Part shown: positions 24,193 through 33,248 of the stretch, one piece after another
Position numbering within the stretch: the first letter of the stretch is position 1
Layout of the letters: every line of letters starts with the position of its first letter
Assembly: GCF_025869345.1 (NCBI RefSeq)
Contig: NZ_JAOZVW010000159.1
Span: forward strand, 25,919-85,515
Origin: Sphingopyxis sp.
Lineage (GTDB): Bacteria; Pseudomonadota; Alphaproteobacteria; Sphingomonadales; Sphingomonadaceae
DNA: 59,597 nt
Direction of reading: 5' to 3'
Notes under the pieces: model-generated
The model's database searches: none
What the model saw: only the letters and a program-made list of their open reading frames with translations
What the model was told of the DNA's origin: nothing
Translations under genes and position numbers: made by a program

Positions 24193-26640
24193 TCAGAAGC
24201 GGAAGGTGGCCGATACGCCATAGGTCCGCGGGTCGCCTTCGGCCCTGCGGACCGCGGTGCTGCCCGGGAACACGCCGTTGTTGAGCCCGAGCGGGCCGCC
24301 AAGCGGCTGGTAGACGGCGGCATAGCTGTACGACGTGCCTGTGAGATTGCGTCCGTAGACCGAGACCGACCAACGGTCGTCGGGCCCGTTCAAGGTGAAG
24401 CGGGCGCCGACCAGGACATAACCGTCCTCGACCAATTGGGGATTATTGTCGGTAGTGGTGCCGATGCTCTGATCCGAAATCAGCGAAAGGTTGGTGTTGA
24501 ACGCCCAGTTCAGCCCGCTCGAACCGATGTCGCCCGAAAAATCGACGCCGAAGCTACCCGACCATTCAGGCGAGAAGGTCGCGGGTGCGCCCTTCAGATC
24601 CTGCGTCTGGCCTTGATTGGGCAGGCCCCGGCACACGACCGGAATGACCCCCGCGCCGTTCTTCGCGCAGCCCGGTAGCCCGGCCGCGAGCGGGAAGTTG
24701 GTGAAGTTCGAGTCGAGATAAGCAAGCGACGCGTTGAACTTCAGCCACCGTGCCGGCGCGATGATCGTGTCGAATTCAAAGCCTTGCTGGCGCAGGTTGC
24801 CGGCATTGCGGATCGTGAAGCCGGCACCGTCATAGCTCTTGTCCTGATAGCCGGCGATATCCATGCGGTAGAAGGTCAGGTTGGTCGTCAGCGCGCGGTC
24901 GAGCCAGCGCGCCTTGATCCCGAATTCATAATCCTTCACCGTTTCCTGATCGAACAGGCGCTTGGTCGAGACGAGATTGCCGTTCGGGTCGACGACCGAC
25001 TGCGAGACCGGGCCGCCGCTGGAGCTGAAACCGCCCGATTTATAGCCGGTGGAGTAGTTGGCGAACAGCATGACGTCGTCGATCGGCTCGTAGTTCAAGC
25101 TGATGCGATAGGTGAAGCGGCTTTCCTTGATCTTCGGGAAAGTCAGCACCTCCGGCGCCCGCAACACGCGCGTGAACAGGCTCGATTCCTGATCGAACGT
25201 GCCGCTCTTCTTGTCCTGCGTCCAGCGGCCGCCCAGCGTGAGCGACAGCGTCTCGGCGAGGTTGAAGGTCGCCTGTCCATAGGCCGCGAGGCTGGACACG
25301 CTTTGGGTGACGCGCTGGTCCGAGGCATTGATGCCGCCCGTCGCGGCGCGGAACACTTCGCAGTCGGCGCGCGACGCCGGCGCGACGGCCGCGGCCGAAA
25401 CCAGCGTCGTGCAATATTGCGAGTTCATGTTGAACGCTTCGCCGAGCGTGAAATCTTCCTTGAAGTAATAAAGGCCGCCGACCAGATCGAGCAGCCCGCC
25501 CAGCCACTCATCCTTGGGCGAGATGAATTGCAGTTCGTGGCTCTGGCTATTCGACGAGTATTGACCGACCCGCGAGACCACCGGCCGGGGCGTGAACAGG
25601 ATGTCGCCGTCGAGCTGGCGGCTGCGCCATTCGCGATAGCTGTCGACCAGCCGCAGCGTCGACCCGCCCGCCAGCTCATAGGACAGGGTGCTGTTGACGC
25701 CCCAATTCTTGTCGGTGAAATCGGCGGTGATGAAGGTGTTGGCGGTGCGGTCCCCGAACACCGTGTCGGGAAGCAGGCCGGCGGCGGCGAGCGAGGCGAG
25801 TCCTGCCGCAGAGACGCTGCTCGGGTCGAGGTCGTTGTTGTTCTGGCCGTCGCCCTTCATCCGCGAATAGTCGGCGCGCACGATCCATTCGATCGGGCCC
25901 GATTCGAATTTCGCGGTGCCGCGAAAAGCATAGTCGTCGCTGCCACCAAAGGTGCGGCCATCGAGCTTGTTGTGCCAGTATCCGTCGAACCACTGGCCCA
26001 TTCCCGCAAAGCGCAGCGACAGCTTGTCACCGACCGGCAGGTTGATGTTGCCGCTCAGCTTCTTCCGCGCCGCCGTGCCGTATTCGCCGTTGATCTCGCC
26101 GGAAAAATCGCCGGTCGGAAGCGCCGAATGCAGCGACAGCGCGCCGACGCTGGCGTTGCGGCCGAACAGGGTGCCCTGCGGCCCGCGCAGCACCTCGACC
26201 GCCGAGACGTCGAGGAAATTCCCGAGCACCGAACCGGCGCGCGGAATATAAATGTCGTCCTGGAAAATAGCGACGCTGGGCTCAATCAACGAATTGCCCG
26301 CGGCCCCGACACCGCGGATGTTGACGTGCACCGCGGCGATCGAAGAAGAGCGTGCCGCCTGAAAGTTGGTCGCGACCTGCCCGAGGTCCTGGACGTTGGC
26401 GATGCTGGCGCTTTCGAGCATATCGTTCGAGAAGGCGGCGATCGAAATCGGCACCTTTTGCACGCTTTCCTCGCGCTTCTGCGCGGTGACGACGATGTCG
26501 CCCGAATCGGCGGCGGGAGCCTGGGCCGCGGGCGCATCGGCGGCGGGGGGAGTTTCCTGCGCGAACGCCGGTGCTGCGGTGCAGATCGTGAGAACCATCG
26601 CGGTGCGGCTCACGCAATTACGCCATTGTTGGATACGCAT
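24193..26640 (-). CDS. TonB-dependent outer-membrane receptor (module 2, AraC regulon)
   Basis: The 815-residue protein has a signal peptide ending at about APAFAQ, an Ala/Pro-rich linker, the plug start GDIVVTAQKREESVQKVPISI, and VEVLRGPQGTLFGRNASVG. The C-terminus ends in the aromatic residue expected for barrel insertion (GVSATFRF). The ATG at 26640 follows GGGGAGGA. Its promoter region carries one of the four 33-bp tandem-repeat operators (26705-26737), which places it under the AraC-family regulator at 30284. It probably imports the substrate degraded by the qor/tauD/BKACE enzymes. Confidence 0.92.
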   Translation of the reverse strand: MRIQQWRNCVSRTAMVLTICTAAPAFAQETPPAADAPAAQAPAADSGDIVVTAQKREESVQKVPISIAAFSNDMLESASIANVQDLGQVATNFQAARSSSIAAVHVNIRGVGAAGNSLIEPSVAIFQDDIYIPRAGSVLGNFLDVSAVEVLRGPQGTLFGRNASVGALSLHSALPTGDFSGEINGEYGTAARKKLSGNINLPVGDKLSLRFAGMGQWFDGYWHNKLDGRTFGGSDDYAFRGTAKFESGPIEWIVRADYSRMKGDGQNNNDLDPSSVSAAGLASLAAAGLLPDTVFGDRTANTFITADFTDKNWGVNSTLSYELAGGSTLRLVDSYREWRSRQLDGDILFTPRPVVSRVGQYSSNSQSHELQFISPKDEWLGGLLDLVGGLYYFKEDFTLGEAFNMNSQYCTTLVSAAAVAPASRADCEVFRAATGGINASDQRVTQSVSSLAAYGQATFNLAETLSLTLGGRWTQDKKSGTFDQESSLFTRVLRAPEVLTFPKIKESRFTYRISLNYEPIDDVMLFANYSTGYKSGGFSSSGGPVSQSVVDPNGNLVSTKRLFDQETVKDYEFGIKARWLDRALTTNLTFYRMDIAGYQDKSYDGAGFTIRNAGNLRQQGFEFDTIIAPARWLKFNASLAYLDSNFTNFPLAAGLPGCAKNGAGVIPVVCRGLPNQGQTQDLKGAPATFSPEWSGSFGVDFSGDIGSSGLNWAFNTNLSLISDQSIGTTTDNNPQLVEDGYVLVGARFTLNGPDDRWSVSVYGRNLTGTSYSYAAVYQPLGGPLGLNNGVFPGSTAVRRAEGDPRTYGVSATFRF

Positions 26641-26704
26641 ATTAAGTCCTCCCCATATTGTGGTGTTGGGGGCAGGCTAGTGCAGTCGGAAAAGCCGGAA
26701 TCCA

Positions 26705-26737
26705 TATTTGATGCCAAATTTTTGATAATTGATGCCA
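26705..26737 (-). promoter_or_regulatory. Operator copy D of the AraC-type regulon (upstream of TonB receptor 2)
   Basis: In gene orientation this site reads TGGCATCAATTA, nine bases, then TGGCATCAAATA: a 12-bp direct repeat with 21-bp period. It is one of four related copies (30234-30266, 31359-31391, 34435-34467). It ends about 64 nt before the receptor ATG. The 21-bp spacing is the same as between the AraC half-sites I1 and I2 of E. coli. Confidence 0.75.
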
Positions 26738-26862
26738 CGGAATCGGCAATTTATGAAACTTATGATCCTCGCGGCGAGAACATAGCAAAGGGTCGCCGGC
26801 CCCGCGCACTAGCGCGGCAACGGCGACCTCTATCGGCTCGCAATACGGTTCGATACGGCGGC

Positions 26863-26902
26863 GGTCCCGCCTCCTTCATCAGCCGATGAGGGAGACGGGA
26901 CC
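26863..26902. terminator. Long hairpin downstream of the qor-tauD-MFS operon
   Basis: The arms start GGTCCCG and end CGGGACC, with 17-nt arms, two mismatches and a 6-nt loop. It lies about 40 nt past the MFS stop codon (26941, minus). There is no U-tract on either side. A second nested stem (GGTCGCCG at 26791 with CGGCGACC at 26821, enclosing CCGCGC/GCGCGG) follows. Together they probably insulate the MFS operon from the TonB receptor 2 promoter. Confidence 0.5.
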
Positions 26903-26940
26903 GATAAAGTGGACCTTTGCCGTCACGGTTTCCCGGGACA

Positions 26941-28254
26941 TTAGTCCGCAGATATTTTCGCGACTTTCGCGAGATCGGTCAGATAGGTCTTCCGGGCCGC
27001 AAAAAAGATCAGCGCCGCGAGCAGGCTGATCAGCGGCAGCAGGCGGAAAGCGCCAAGCAGCCCGAGATCGTCGGCAACCCAGCCGGTCAGGATCGGCCCC
27101 GGCGCAAAGCCGAGCAGATTATTGGCGAGCGTCAGCGTCGCGAAGGCGGTGCCGTGGATGGCGAGCGGTGTCAAATTGGCGACCATCGCGCCGACCGGCC
27201 CCGCCATTCCGGAAACGAGGAACATCGCGATCGCGAGAAACAGGATCTGCACCACGCCGGGAGGGCATTGCATCGCGACGCTCAACGCGATCGCGCTGCC
27301 CACGCAATAAGCCGACGCAAGCATGATCTTGCGTTCGGGGCGATTGCGCGCGAGCCGGTCGCTGGCGATGCCGCACAGGATCATGCCCGCGCCGCACATC
27401 AGGAACAGCATCGCCGACAGCTGTCCGGCCTTGTCGACTGGCAAGTGGTGATAGCGATTGAGGAAGGTCGGGATCCAGGCCGGGAGCGCCCCGGCGCAGA
27501 ATTGCTGAAGGCCGCTGCCGATATAGGCGAGGAGGACGGTGCGGCTGGCGAACAGGGCTTTCAACGGCAGTTTGGCGCGTTGCGGCGCGGCGCCGCGAGG
27601 AGCCTCGGCCTGCGACTGGCTGCCGACAATATGGGAAATCCGGCGCTCGGTGATCACAAAGGGAAAGAGGATAGCGATCGCCAGCCCGCCGAGCCCGATT
27701 GCGAGGAAGGCCGCGCGCCAGCCATGACTCGCCGCGATCTCGCCGGCCACCGCGACGCCGAACACATGCCCGAACAGCCCGCCGGCCATGAACGCAGCCG
27801 ACAGGGTGGCACGCATCCGGTGGGGAAAGACGCTGATGACCAGGGCGATGCCGACGCTGCCATAGGCCGCCTCGCCGACCCCGACGAGAACGCGGCCGAG
27901 CAGCATCTGGCTGTAATTCTGTGCAACGGCGCAAACCAGCGTCGCGATGCTCCACAGGATCGCCATGAGGGTGAGGCTCTTCACGCGGCCCCAGCGGTCG
28001 GCGAGGATCGAGAAGGGAACGGTCAGCAACGCGACCATCAGCGCGACGACCCCCGACAAGAGACCGAGTTCGCCGTCGGTCAGGCTCCATTCGGCCTTCA
28101 GCAACGGGAAGGTGGCGTTGAGCACCTGCCGCGCCATATAATCGGAGATCAGCAGCCCGAAGGCGAAGGCGAACACGATCCAGCTATAAGAGACCGCGCG
28201 CGAGGGGCCCTCGGCGTGATCGGGGGCGGCACGCGCCTGAACTATTGTCGCCAT
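26941..28254 (-). CDS. MFS permease (module 2)
   Basis: The 437-residue protein has about 12 membrane segments. The N-terminal motif region reads YSWIVFAFAFGLLISDYMARQVLN, then VPFSILADRWGRVKSL, the MFS loop 2-3 signature. GRVLVGVGEAAYGSVG in helix 4/5 resembles the anion:cation symporter/spinster-like and hexuronate-type transporters common next to sphingomonad TonB receptors. It is the last gene of the qor-tauD-MFS operon, 81 nt after tauD. It would move across the inner membrane what the receptor at 24193 brings across the outer one. The substrate is probably an organic acid, by analogy only. Confidence 0.88.
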   Translation of the reverse strand: MATIVQARAAPDHAEGPSRAVSYSWIVFAFAFGLLISDYMARQVLNATFPLLKAEWSLTDGELGLLSGVVALMVALLTVPFSILADRWGRVKSLTLMAILWSIATLVCAVAQNYSQMLLGRVLVGVGEAAYGSVGIALVISVFPHRMRATLSAAFMAGGLFGHVFGVAVAGEIAASHGWRAAFLAIGLGGLAIAILFPFVITERRISHIVGSQSQAEAPRGAAPQRAKLPLKALFASRTVLLAYIGSGLQQFCAGALPAWIPTFLNRYHHLPVDKAGQLSAMLFLMCGAGMILCGIASDRLARNRPERKIMLASAYCVGSAIALSVAMQCPPGVVQILFLAIAMFLVSGMAGPVGAMVANLTPLAIHGTAFATLTLANNLLGFAPGPILTGWVADDLGLLGAFRLLPLISLLAALIFFAARKTYLTDLAKVAKISAD

Positions 28255-28335
28255 TGTCTCTCTCCCGTGGTTCGGCGCCCGGGTTTTCCCATGGCGAACT
28301 GTCCAGTTTCATTCGGCCTGTTCGGCCTGATAGCC

Positions 28336-29184
28336 TCAGTAGGGTTTGTCGCCGATGATGCCCGCGCGCTCCATCTGGCGAACGCAGGGCGGGTAATCCA
28401 TCACGGCATAATGCTGGGTGCAGCGATTGTCCCAGATCGCGATGCTGTTCGGCTGCCAGCGCCAACGCACCTGATATTCGGGGATCGCCGCGCGGCCCGT
28501 CAGATAGTTGAGCAGGTTCGCCGCACCCGGCACATGATCCTGCCCGAAGCGGACGTTTTCGGCGGTATGGAAATTGGTGAAGTGGGTGGTGAAGGAGCTG
28601 ACGAACAGGATTTTCTCGCCGGTTTCGGGGTGGGTGCGCACCACCGGATGCTCGGCATCGGGATATTGGGCGTGCAGCGCATGGCGCTTTTCCTCGGTCA
28701 TTCGCGCGCCAAAGCTGCGCTCGATCGAATGACGCGCCTTCAGCGGATCGATGACCTCCTTCACGGAATCGGCCAGATCCTCATAGGCCAACGCCATGTT
28801 CGCCCACATCGTGTCGCCGCCCACCGGCGGGCAGGTGATGCAGCGCAACACCGCGCCCATCTGCGGCTTCTCGCGCCAGGTCGTGTCGCAATGCCACGAA
28901 TTCTCGAACCGGTCGGGCGGCGAGTTCGCATCCTTGTAGATGCGCACCAGCCCGGGGTACTCGGGATCGCTGCCCACCACCGGATGATCCTCGAGCTCGC
29001 CGAAGCGTTCGGCAAAGGCGACATGGTCGGCGCGCGAAATGTCCTGATCGCGCAGGAACAGCACCTTGTGCGCCAACAGCTCGGCCCGGATCGCGCCGAG
29101 CAGATCGTCGTTGCGCGCCGCTTCGGCCAGGTTCACCCCGATCAGTTCGGCCCCGATATTGTTGGTCAGTTTCTCGATCTTCAT
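28336..29184 (-). CDS. TauD/TfdA-family Fe(II)/2-oxoglutarate dioxygenase
   Basis: The 282-residue enzyme has the facial triad His98 and Asp100 in SWHCDTTW and distal His258 in TQHYAVMDY. The 2-oxoglutarate-binding Arg269 follows (CVRQMER). The length and the GDTMWANM and DNRCTQHYA segments are typical of TauD/TfdA/AtsK. Such enzymes hydroxylate a carbon next to a heteroatom, so that taurine, alkyl sulfates, aryloxyacetates or betaines fall apart. It starts 4 nt after the qor stop codon. With BKACE enzymes in the same regulon, a carnitine- or betaine-like or ether substrate is plausible, but the sequence does not decide. Confidence 0.9.
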   Translation of the reverse strand: MKIEKLTNNIGAELIGVNLAEAARNDDLLGAIRAELLAHKVLFLRDQDISRADHVAFAERFGELEDHPVVGSDPEYPGLVRIYKDANSPPDRFENSWHCDTTWREKPQMGAVLRCITCPPVGGDTMWANMALAYEDLADSVKEVIDPLKARHSIERSFGARMTEEKRHALHAQYPDAEHPVVRTHPETGEKILFVSSFTTHFTNFHTAENVRFGQDHVPGAANLLNYLTGRAAIPEYQVRWRWQPNSIAIWDNRCTQHYAVMDYPPCVRQMERAGIIGDKPY

Positions 29185-29188
29185 CGGA

Positions 29189-30172
29189 TTATTCCTCGAT
29201 CACGAAAATGGACGAACCGATGGTCTTGCCGGCTTCGAGATCGCGGTGCGCCTGGACGCAATCCTCGAGTGCGTAACGCTGCCCGATCTCGACCTTGATC
29301 CGCCCGGCGGTCAGATGGTCGAACCACAGGCCCGAAAGCTCGGCGCGCTCGGCCGGATCGGCATAATAGTCGGCGAACGCCGGGCGGGTGAAATAGATCG
29401 AACCCTGCCGCGCCATCTGGAACGCGCTGATCGGCGGAAACGGCCCCGAGGCCGTGCCGCAGCCGACGAGCACGCCACGCCGCTTCAGCGATTTGAGCGA
29501 TGCCTCGAACGTGTCCTGCCCGACGCTGTCGAACACCGTGCCGACGCCTTCGCCATTGGTCAGCTCCTTGACCCGCTCGACGACGTCTTCGCTGCGATAC
29601 AGGATGATCTCGTCGCACCCGAGCGAGCGCGCCTTTGCCGCCTTTTCCTCGGTCGAGACCGTGCCGATCACGCGCAGCCCCATCAGCTTTGCGAGCTGCA
29701 CCGCGAGCAGGCCGACGCCGCCCGCCGCAGCGTGGAGCAGGATGGTATCGCCCGCCTTGAGCCAGGGGTTGGTGCGCGCCAGCCAATAGGTCGCCGACAG
29801 TCCGCGCATCGTCGATGCCGCGGCCTGCTCGAACGATACCGCGTCAGGCAGCTTGAACAGCGACGCGGCGGGCATGACGCGTTCGGCGCTATAGGCGCCG
29901 AGCGGACTGCCATTGTATGAGACCCGGTCGCCGATGGCCCAGCCGGCGACGCCGTCACCCACCGCAACGATCGTGCCCGCCGCTTCGACCCCCATTCCCG
30001 CCGGCAGCGGCGAGGGATAATAGCCCGATCGGAAATAGGTGTCGGCGAAGTTGCAGCCGACCGCGCCGTGGCGCACGCGGACTTCGCCGAGACCCGGATC
30101 GCCCACCGCGATATCCTCGACCTTCAGGACCTCGGGTCCGCCGGTTTCGTAGAAGCGCACAGTCTGTGCCAT
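29189..30172 (-). CDS. Zinc-independent quinone oxidoreductase/enoyl reductase (MDR family, QorA-like)
   Basis: The 327-residue medium-chain reductase has GCNFADTYFRSGYYP near the start, the family motif PAGMGVEAAGTIVAVGDGV, and the NADPH-binding motif LLHAAAGGVGLLAVQLAK. No structural or catalytic zinc cysteine cluster is present, which fits quinone oxidoreductases and 2-enoyl reductases. It is the first gene of the qor-tauD-MFS operon and is divergent from the AraC regulator. Operator copy A (30234-30266) lies between them, about 61 nt from this ATG. It probably reduces an enone or quinone intermediate of the same pathway. Confidence 0.9.
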   Translation of the reverse strand: MAQTVRFYETGGPEVLKVEDIAVGDPGLGEVRVRHGAVGCNFADTYFRSGYYPSPLPAGMGVEAAGTIVAVGDGVAGWAIGDRVSYNGSPLGAYSAERVMPAASLFKLPDAVSFEQAAASTMRGLSATYWLARTNPWLKAGDTILLHAAAGGVGLLAVQLAKLMGLRVIGTVSTEEKAAKARSLGCDEIILYRSEDVVERVKELTNGEGVGTVFDSVGQDTFEASLKSLKRRGVLVGCGTASGPFPPISAFQMARQGSIYFTRPAFADYYADPAERAELSGLWFDHLTAGRIKVEIGQRYALEDCVQAHRDLEAGKTIGSSIFVIEE

Positions 30173-30233
30173 CTGCCTGTATCTCCCAAAATTGCTTGCC
30201 TCTCCTTACGGCCCTCCCCGCTTGCATTTTACA

Positions 30234-30266
30234 CAATCCGTGCCATTGTTTTGCCAATCGGTGCCA
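30234..30266 (-). promoter_or_regulatory. Operator copy A of the AraC-type regulon (between qor and araC genes)
   Basis: On the minus strand, TGGCACCGATTG and TGGCACGGATTG are 21 bp apart. The repeat is in the same orientation towards the qor operon as the other three copies are towards their genes. It ends only 17 nt before the ATG of the AraC-family gene, so one site could activate qor-tauD-MFS and repress the regulator. Confidence 0.75.
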
Positions 30267-30283
30267 AGATGCGAGGGAGGAAA

Positions 30284-31285
30284 ATGGCCGAAACGGTACG
30301 CGCCGCCGTCCTGACCGGCTATTTCCCGACGATGGAATCGCTGGGCGCCGATCCCCTGCCGCTGCTCCGCGAGGTCGGCTTGTCGGAGAAATTGCTGTCG
30401 AACCCCGAGCAGACGATTTCGCGCCGCGCGGTGACGCAGTTGATGGAACGCGGAGTCGAAGTCACCGGCTGCATTACCTTTGGCCTTCGCATGGCCGAGA
30501 GCCGCGGACTGGCGAATCTGGGCGCCACCAGCCTGCTGATCGCCCATGCCGCGACTCTGCGCGACGCGCTGGCGGCGCTCACCCGCTATCGCGAACGAAT
30601 CAATTCCAAGCTGGTGCTGCAATTGATCGACATCGGTGATGATATCCTCATCCGCCAGGATTTCGCCGCGGGCGAGTCGGAGCGGTCGCGCCAATCCTAT
30701 GATCTGGCGCTCGGCGTTCTTATGCGATTGTGCACCGAGGTGCTCGGCGAAAACTGGGCTCCGAAACTGGTCTGCTTCACGCACGAGCCGCCGCCCGCGA
30801 CCGAATTGCCCATCTATCGCCGCCTGTTTCGCTGCCGCGCCGAGTTCAATTCCGAACTCAATGGCCTGGTGCTCGATCCGGCCGACATCGACCGGCCCAG
30901 CCGGCGCGGCGACAGCGCGCTGGCCGATCATGCACGCGCGCTGATCGAATCGGTGATCGGGCCCGAGCAGCAAAGCCTGATCCAGCAGGTCGAACAATCG
31001 ATATTGCTACTGATGCCGTCGGGCCGCGCGACGATCCAGACCTGCTGTTCGCTGCTCGGGACGAGCGTCCGCACCTTGCAACGCACGCTCGATGCCGAAG
31101 GAACGAGTTTCAGCGAGCTGGTCAATCGGGCGCGCATTCAGCTGTCCGGCCAGTATCTTGCCAATCCGTGCATCCGGATCACCGATGTCGCGACGATGCT
31201 CGGTTATGGCTCGATCAGCGCGTTCAGCCGCTGGCACGTACAAACCTTTGGCATGACACCCAAGGAACGGCGCAAGCCACGCTGA
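30284..31285 (+). CDS. AraC-family regulator (Arabinose_bd N-terminal domain, OruR/VirS-like)
   Basis: The 333-residue protein has the N-terminal sensing domain of the OruR/ArgR-like AraC group (DPLPLLREVGLSEKLL, SRRAVTQLMERG, LGATSLLIAHAATLRDAL). The C-terminal double helix-turn-helix is LLGTSVRTLQRTLDAEG and ITDVATMLGYGSISAFSRW with TPKERR. I choose the ATG at 30284 because GAGGGAGG lies 5 nt upstream. It is divergent from qor-tauD-MFS. Four copies of a 21-bp-period tandem repeat upstream of qor, TonB receptor 2 and both BKACE genes are best explained as its binding sites. Confidence 0.92.
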   Translation: MAETVRAAVLTGYFPTMESLGADPLPLLREVGLSEKLLSNPEQTISRRAVTQLMERGVEVTGCITFGLRMAESRGLANLGATSLLIAHAATLRDALAALTRYRERINSKLVLQLIDIGDDILIRQDFAAGESERSRQSYDLALGVLMRLCTEVLGENWAPKLVCFTHEPPPATELPIYRRLFRCRAEFNSELNGLVLDPADIDRPSRRGDSALADHARALIESVIGPEQQSLIQQVEQSILLLMPSGRATIQTCCSLLGTSVRTLQRTLDAEGTSFSELVNRARIQLSGQYLANPCIRITDVATMLGYGSISAFSRWHVQTFGMTPKERRKPR

Positions 31286-31358
31286 CCCTCGGCGAGAACC
31301 GCTGTCTCTAGATCACCCGACCGATAGGCGTTTTCGCGGCCGCCATGCGCCGCGCGCG

Positions 31359-31391
31359 TGGCATCGATTGACAAAACAATGGCACCGAATG
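31359..31391 (+). promoter_or_regulatory. Operator copy B of the AraC-type regulon (upstream of BKACE 1)
   Basis: TGGCATCGATTG and TGGCACCGAATG, 21 bp apart, on the plus strand and therefore again in the orientation of the downstream gene. The first unit includes TTGACA, a perfect -35 hexamer, but no good -10 follows at 17 bp, which is typical of an activator-dependent promoter. The distance to the BKACE 1 ATG is about 95 nt. Confidence 0.75.
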
Positions 31392-31486
31392 TGGCAAACG
31401 GCCGTGCGAACGCCGGTAAGCACGAGAGCAGAAAGATGCCGCGCGCCGAGCCAATGGCCACGCGGCTCCTCTTTGGGAGACACGAT

Positions 31487-32545
31487 ATGAATTTTCTCGA
31501 CGGCCACCTCTACCCCGAGAACCAGCAGCCACTGATCATCACCGCCGCGCCCTATGCGCCCGGCTGGATTCCGTCGGACTTCCCCGAGGACATTCCGGTG
31601 ACGATGGAAGAACAGATCCAGAAGGCGGTGGATTGCTATGAAGCCGGCGCCACCGTGCTGCACCTGCATGTGCGCGAGGCCGACGGCAAGGGCAGCAAGC
31701 GCCTGTCGATGTTCAACGAGTTGATCGCCGGCGTGCGCAAGGCGGTGCCCGAGATGGTGATCCAGGTCGGCGGCTCGATCAGCTTCGCCCCCGAAGACGA
31801 CGGGTCGGCCGCCAAATGGCTGGACGACGACACGCGGCATATGCTCGCCGAACTCGATCCCAAGCCCGACCAGGTGACCGTTACCGTCAACACGACGCAG
31901 ATGAACGTGACTGAACATGCCGGGATCGACGACTTCAAGGGGGTGTCACGCGGCGATCCGAAACTCTATGGTACCTATAAGGACATGATCGTCCCCTCGA
32001 ACCCCAGCTGGGCCGAGGAGCATGTCCGGCGACTGTCGGCGGCCGGAATTCAAAGCGCCTTCCAATGCTATAACATCAACAGCTTCGAGACGATCGAACG
32101 GATGATCCGCCGCGGCGTCTATAAAGGGCCGTTGGCGTTGAACTGGGTCGCGATCAGCGGCGGCATGGACCAGGCGAATATCTATAACCTCGCCCATTTC
32201 CTGCGTGCGCTGCCCGACGGCGCAGTGCTGACGGTCGAAAGCTCGGTGCTGAACGTGCTGCCCATCAACATGATCGGCATCGCACTCGGCCTGCACGTAC
32301 GCTGCGGCATTGAAGATGTGTTATGGAACCAGACCCGCACCGGCAAGGCGAGCTCGGTCGAACAGATCAAGCAGCTCGTGCGGATCTCCGGCGAATTCGG
32401 CCGCCCGATCGCGACCGCGAGGCAGGCGCGTGAGATCTTGCAGATCGGCGTCTTCTACGAGACTGCCGACGAGACGCTGCAGGCCAACGGCTTCGCTCCC
32501 AATCGCAACGGCGGCAACCAGGGCTTTCTCCGCAAGCCGGACTGA
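31487..32545 (+). CDS. BKACE-family enzyme 1 (beta-keto acid cleavage enzyme, DUF849)
   Basis: The 352-residue protein belongs to the BKACE family: LIITAAPYAPGW, the zinc-binding His59-Leu-His61 pair in VLHLHVRE, IQVGGSISF, PKPDQVTVTVNT, and a second metal/substrate region at AVLTVESSVLNV. BKACE enzymes condense a beta-keto acid with acetyl-CoA to give acetoacetate and a new CoA ester; 3-keto-5-aminohexanoate and dehydrocarnitine are known substrates. At 352 residues it is longer than the classic type of about 300, with a C-terminal tail ending NRNGGNQGFLRK. The start at 31487 follows GGGAGA. Operator copy B lies upstream. A near-identical paralogue faces it at 33277-34335. Confidence 0.9.
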   Translation: MNFLDGHLYPENQQPLIITAAPYAPGWIPSDFPEDIPVTMEEQIQKAVDCYEAGATVLHLHVREADGKGSKRLSMFNELIAGVRKAVPEMVIQVGGSISFAPEDDGSAAKWLDDDTRHMLAELDPKPDQVTVTVNTTQMNVTEHAGIDDFKGVSRGDPKLYGTYKDMIVPSNPSWAEEHVRRLSAAGIQSAFQCYNINSFETIERMIRRGVYKGPLALNWVAISGGMDQANIYNLAHFLRALPDGAVLTVESSVLNVLPINMIGIALGLHVRCGIEDVLWNQTRTGKASSVEQIKQLVRISGEFGRPIATARQAREILQIGVFYETADETLQANGFAPNRNGGNQGFLRKPD

Positions 32546-32564
32546 AATCCGTTCGATCTTCTGG

Positions 32565-32775
32565 AGCGCCGGTTTCGTCCGGCGCGCAGCAGGGGCTCGA
32601 CGACCAGCGTCGAAATAAGCGTACGGCCCGCCCCGGCGTTGACCGCCGAGCGGACCGCTTCGTTCGACGGCAGGGTCGGGATCACGTCGAGATCGGCGAA
32701 GGTCAGGCCAAGCGGGGCAAGCGCGGCTTCGAAAGTCGAGCGGGTGCCCGAGCCTTCCTCGCGCAGCACCCAGGG
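32565..32775 (-). pseudogene. LysR-family (YeiE/CysB-like) effector-domain fragment
   Basis: About 70 codons on the minus strand read WVLREEGSGTRSTFE, then LGLTFADLDVIPTL, then SNEAVRSAVNAGAG. This is the conserved middle and end of a LysR substrate-binding domain. There is no start, no helix-turn-helix, and the frame runs into unrelated sequence on both sides. It lies 20 nt from the BKACE 1 stop codon. In many genomes the LysR gene yeiE is divergent from yeiH, and a yeiH fragment follows at 32982, so this looks like a decayed yeiE/yeiH pair. Confidence 0.65.
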
Positions 32776-32981
32776 GACTGAGCAGAGCCAGTCCCGGGCG
32801 GCGGCGATTGATCGGCGCGGGCGCGATCGACAAGCGCAGCCGATCAAAACGAGCAGGAACTTGCCTTGGAAGCGGCCGATACGAAGACATCGGGGGCGGC
32901 CCGCCGGCTGTCCCGCCTTTCAGAAAGAAGCCGTCATGGCCAGTTTCCCCCTCCCCGCTCCCGTCATTCGCGATGCCGATG

Positions 32982-33248
32982 GGCGCGACGGCGATCCAGA
33001 TGGGCACGCTGGTCAAGCTGGTCCGCGTGCTGATGCTCGGCCCGGTCTGCGTGATCCTCTCGATCCTCGCCCCGCGGCTTTGCGAGGATAGCGGAGAGCC
33101 CACCGCGCGCGTTTCCGCCGAACGCCCGAAATCGAACCGTCCGCCACTCCATCATCTCGTGCCGTGGTTCATCCTCGGCTTTCTCGGCATGGTCGCGGCC
33201 CGCCCGTTCGGCCTAATTCCGCACGCGGTCCTGGCGCCGAGAGATTGA
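32982..33248 (+). pseudogene. YeiH-family (UPF0324) membrane-protein fragment, C-terminal part
   Basis: About 88 codons encode ATAIQMGTLVKLVRVLMLGP followed by a hydrophobic segment, a polar loop and VPWFILGFLGMVAARPFG. This matches the end of YeiH-type putative sulfate exporters. The N-terminal eight or so membrane segments are absent, so the gene is broken. It sits between the two BKACE genes, divergent from the LysR fragment. Confidence 0.65.

Noticed and set aside
28336..29184. Naming the TauD-family gene as taurine dioxygenase or gamma-butyrobetaine hydroxylase
   Set aside because: The facial triad only supports the superfamily. There are no taurine transport or carnitine genes nearby to decide.
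31359..31391. A sigma-54 promoter reading (TGGCAC box) within the repeated operator
   Set aside because: The GG-N10-GC spacing is not met in any of the four copies, and the tandem 21-bp repeat explains the conservation better.
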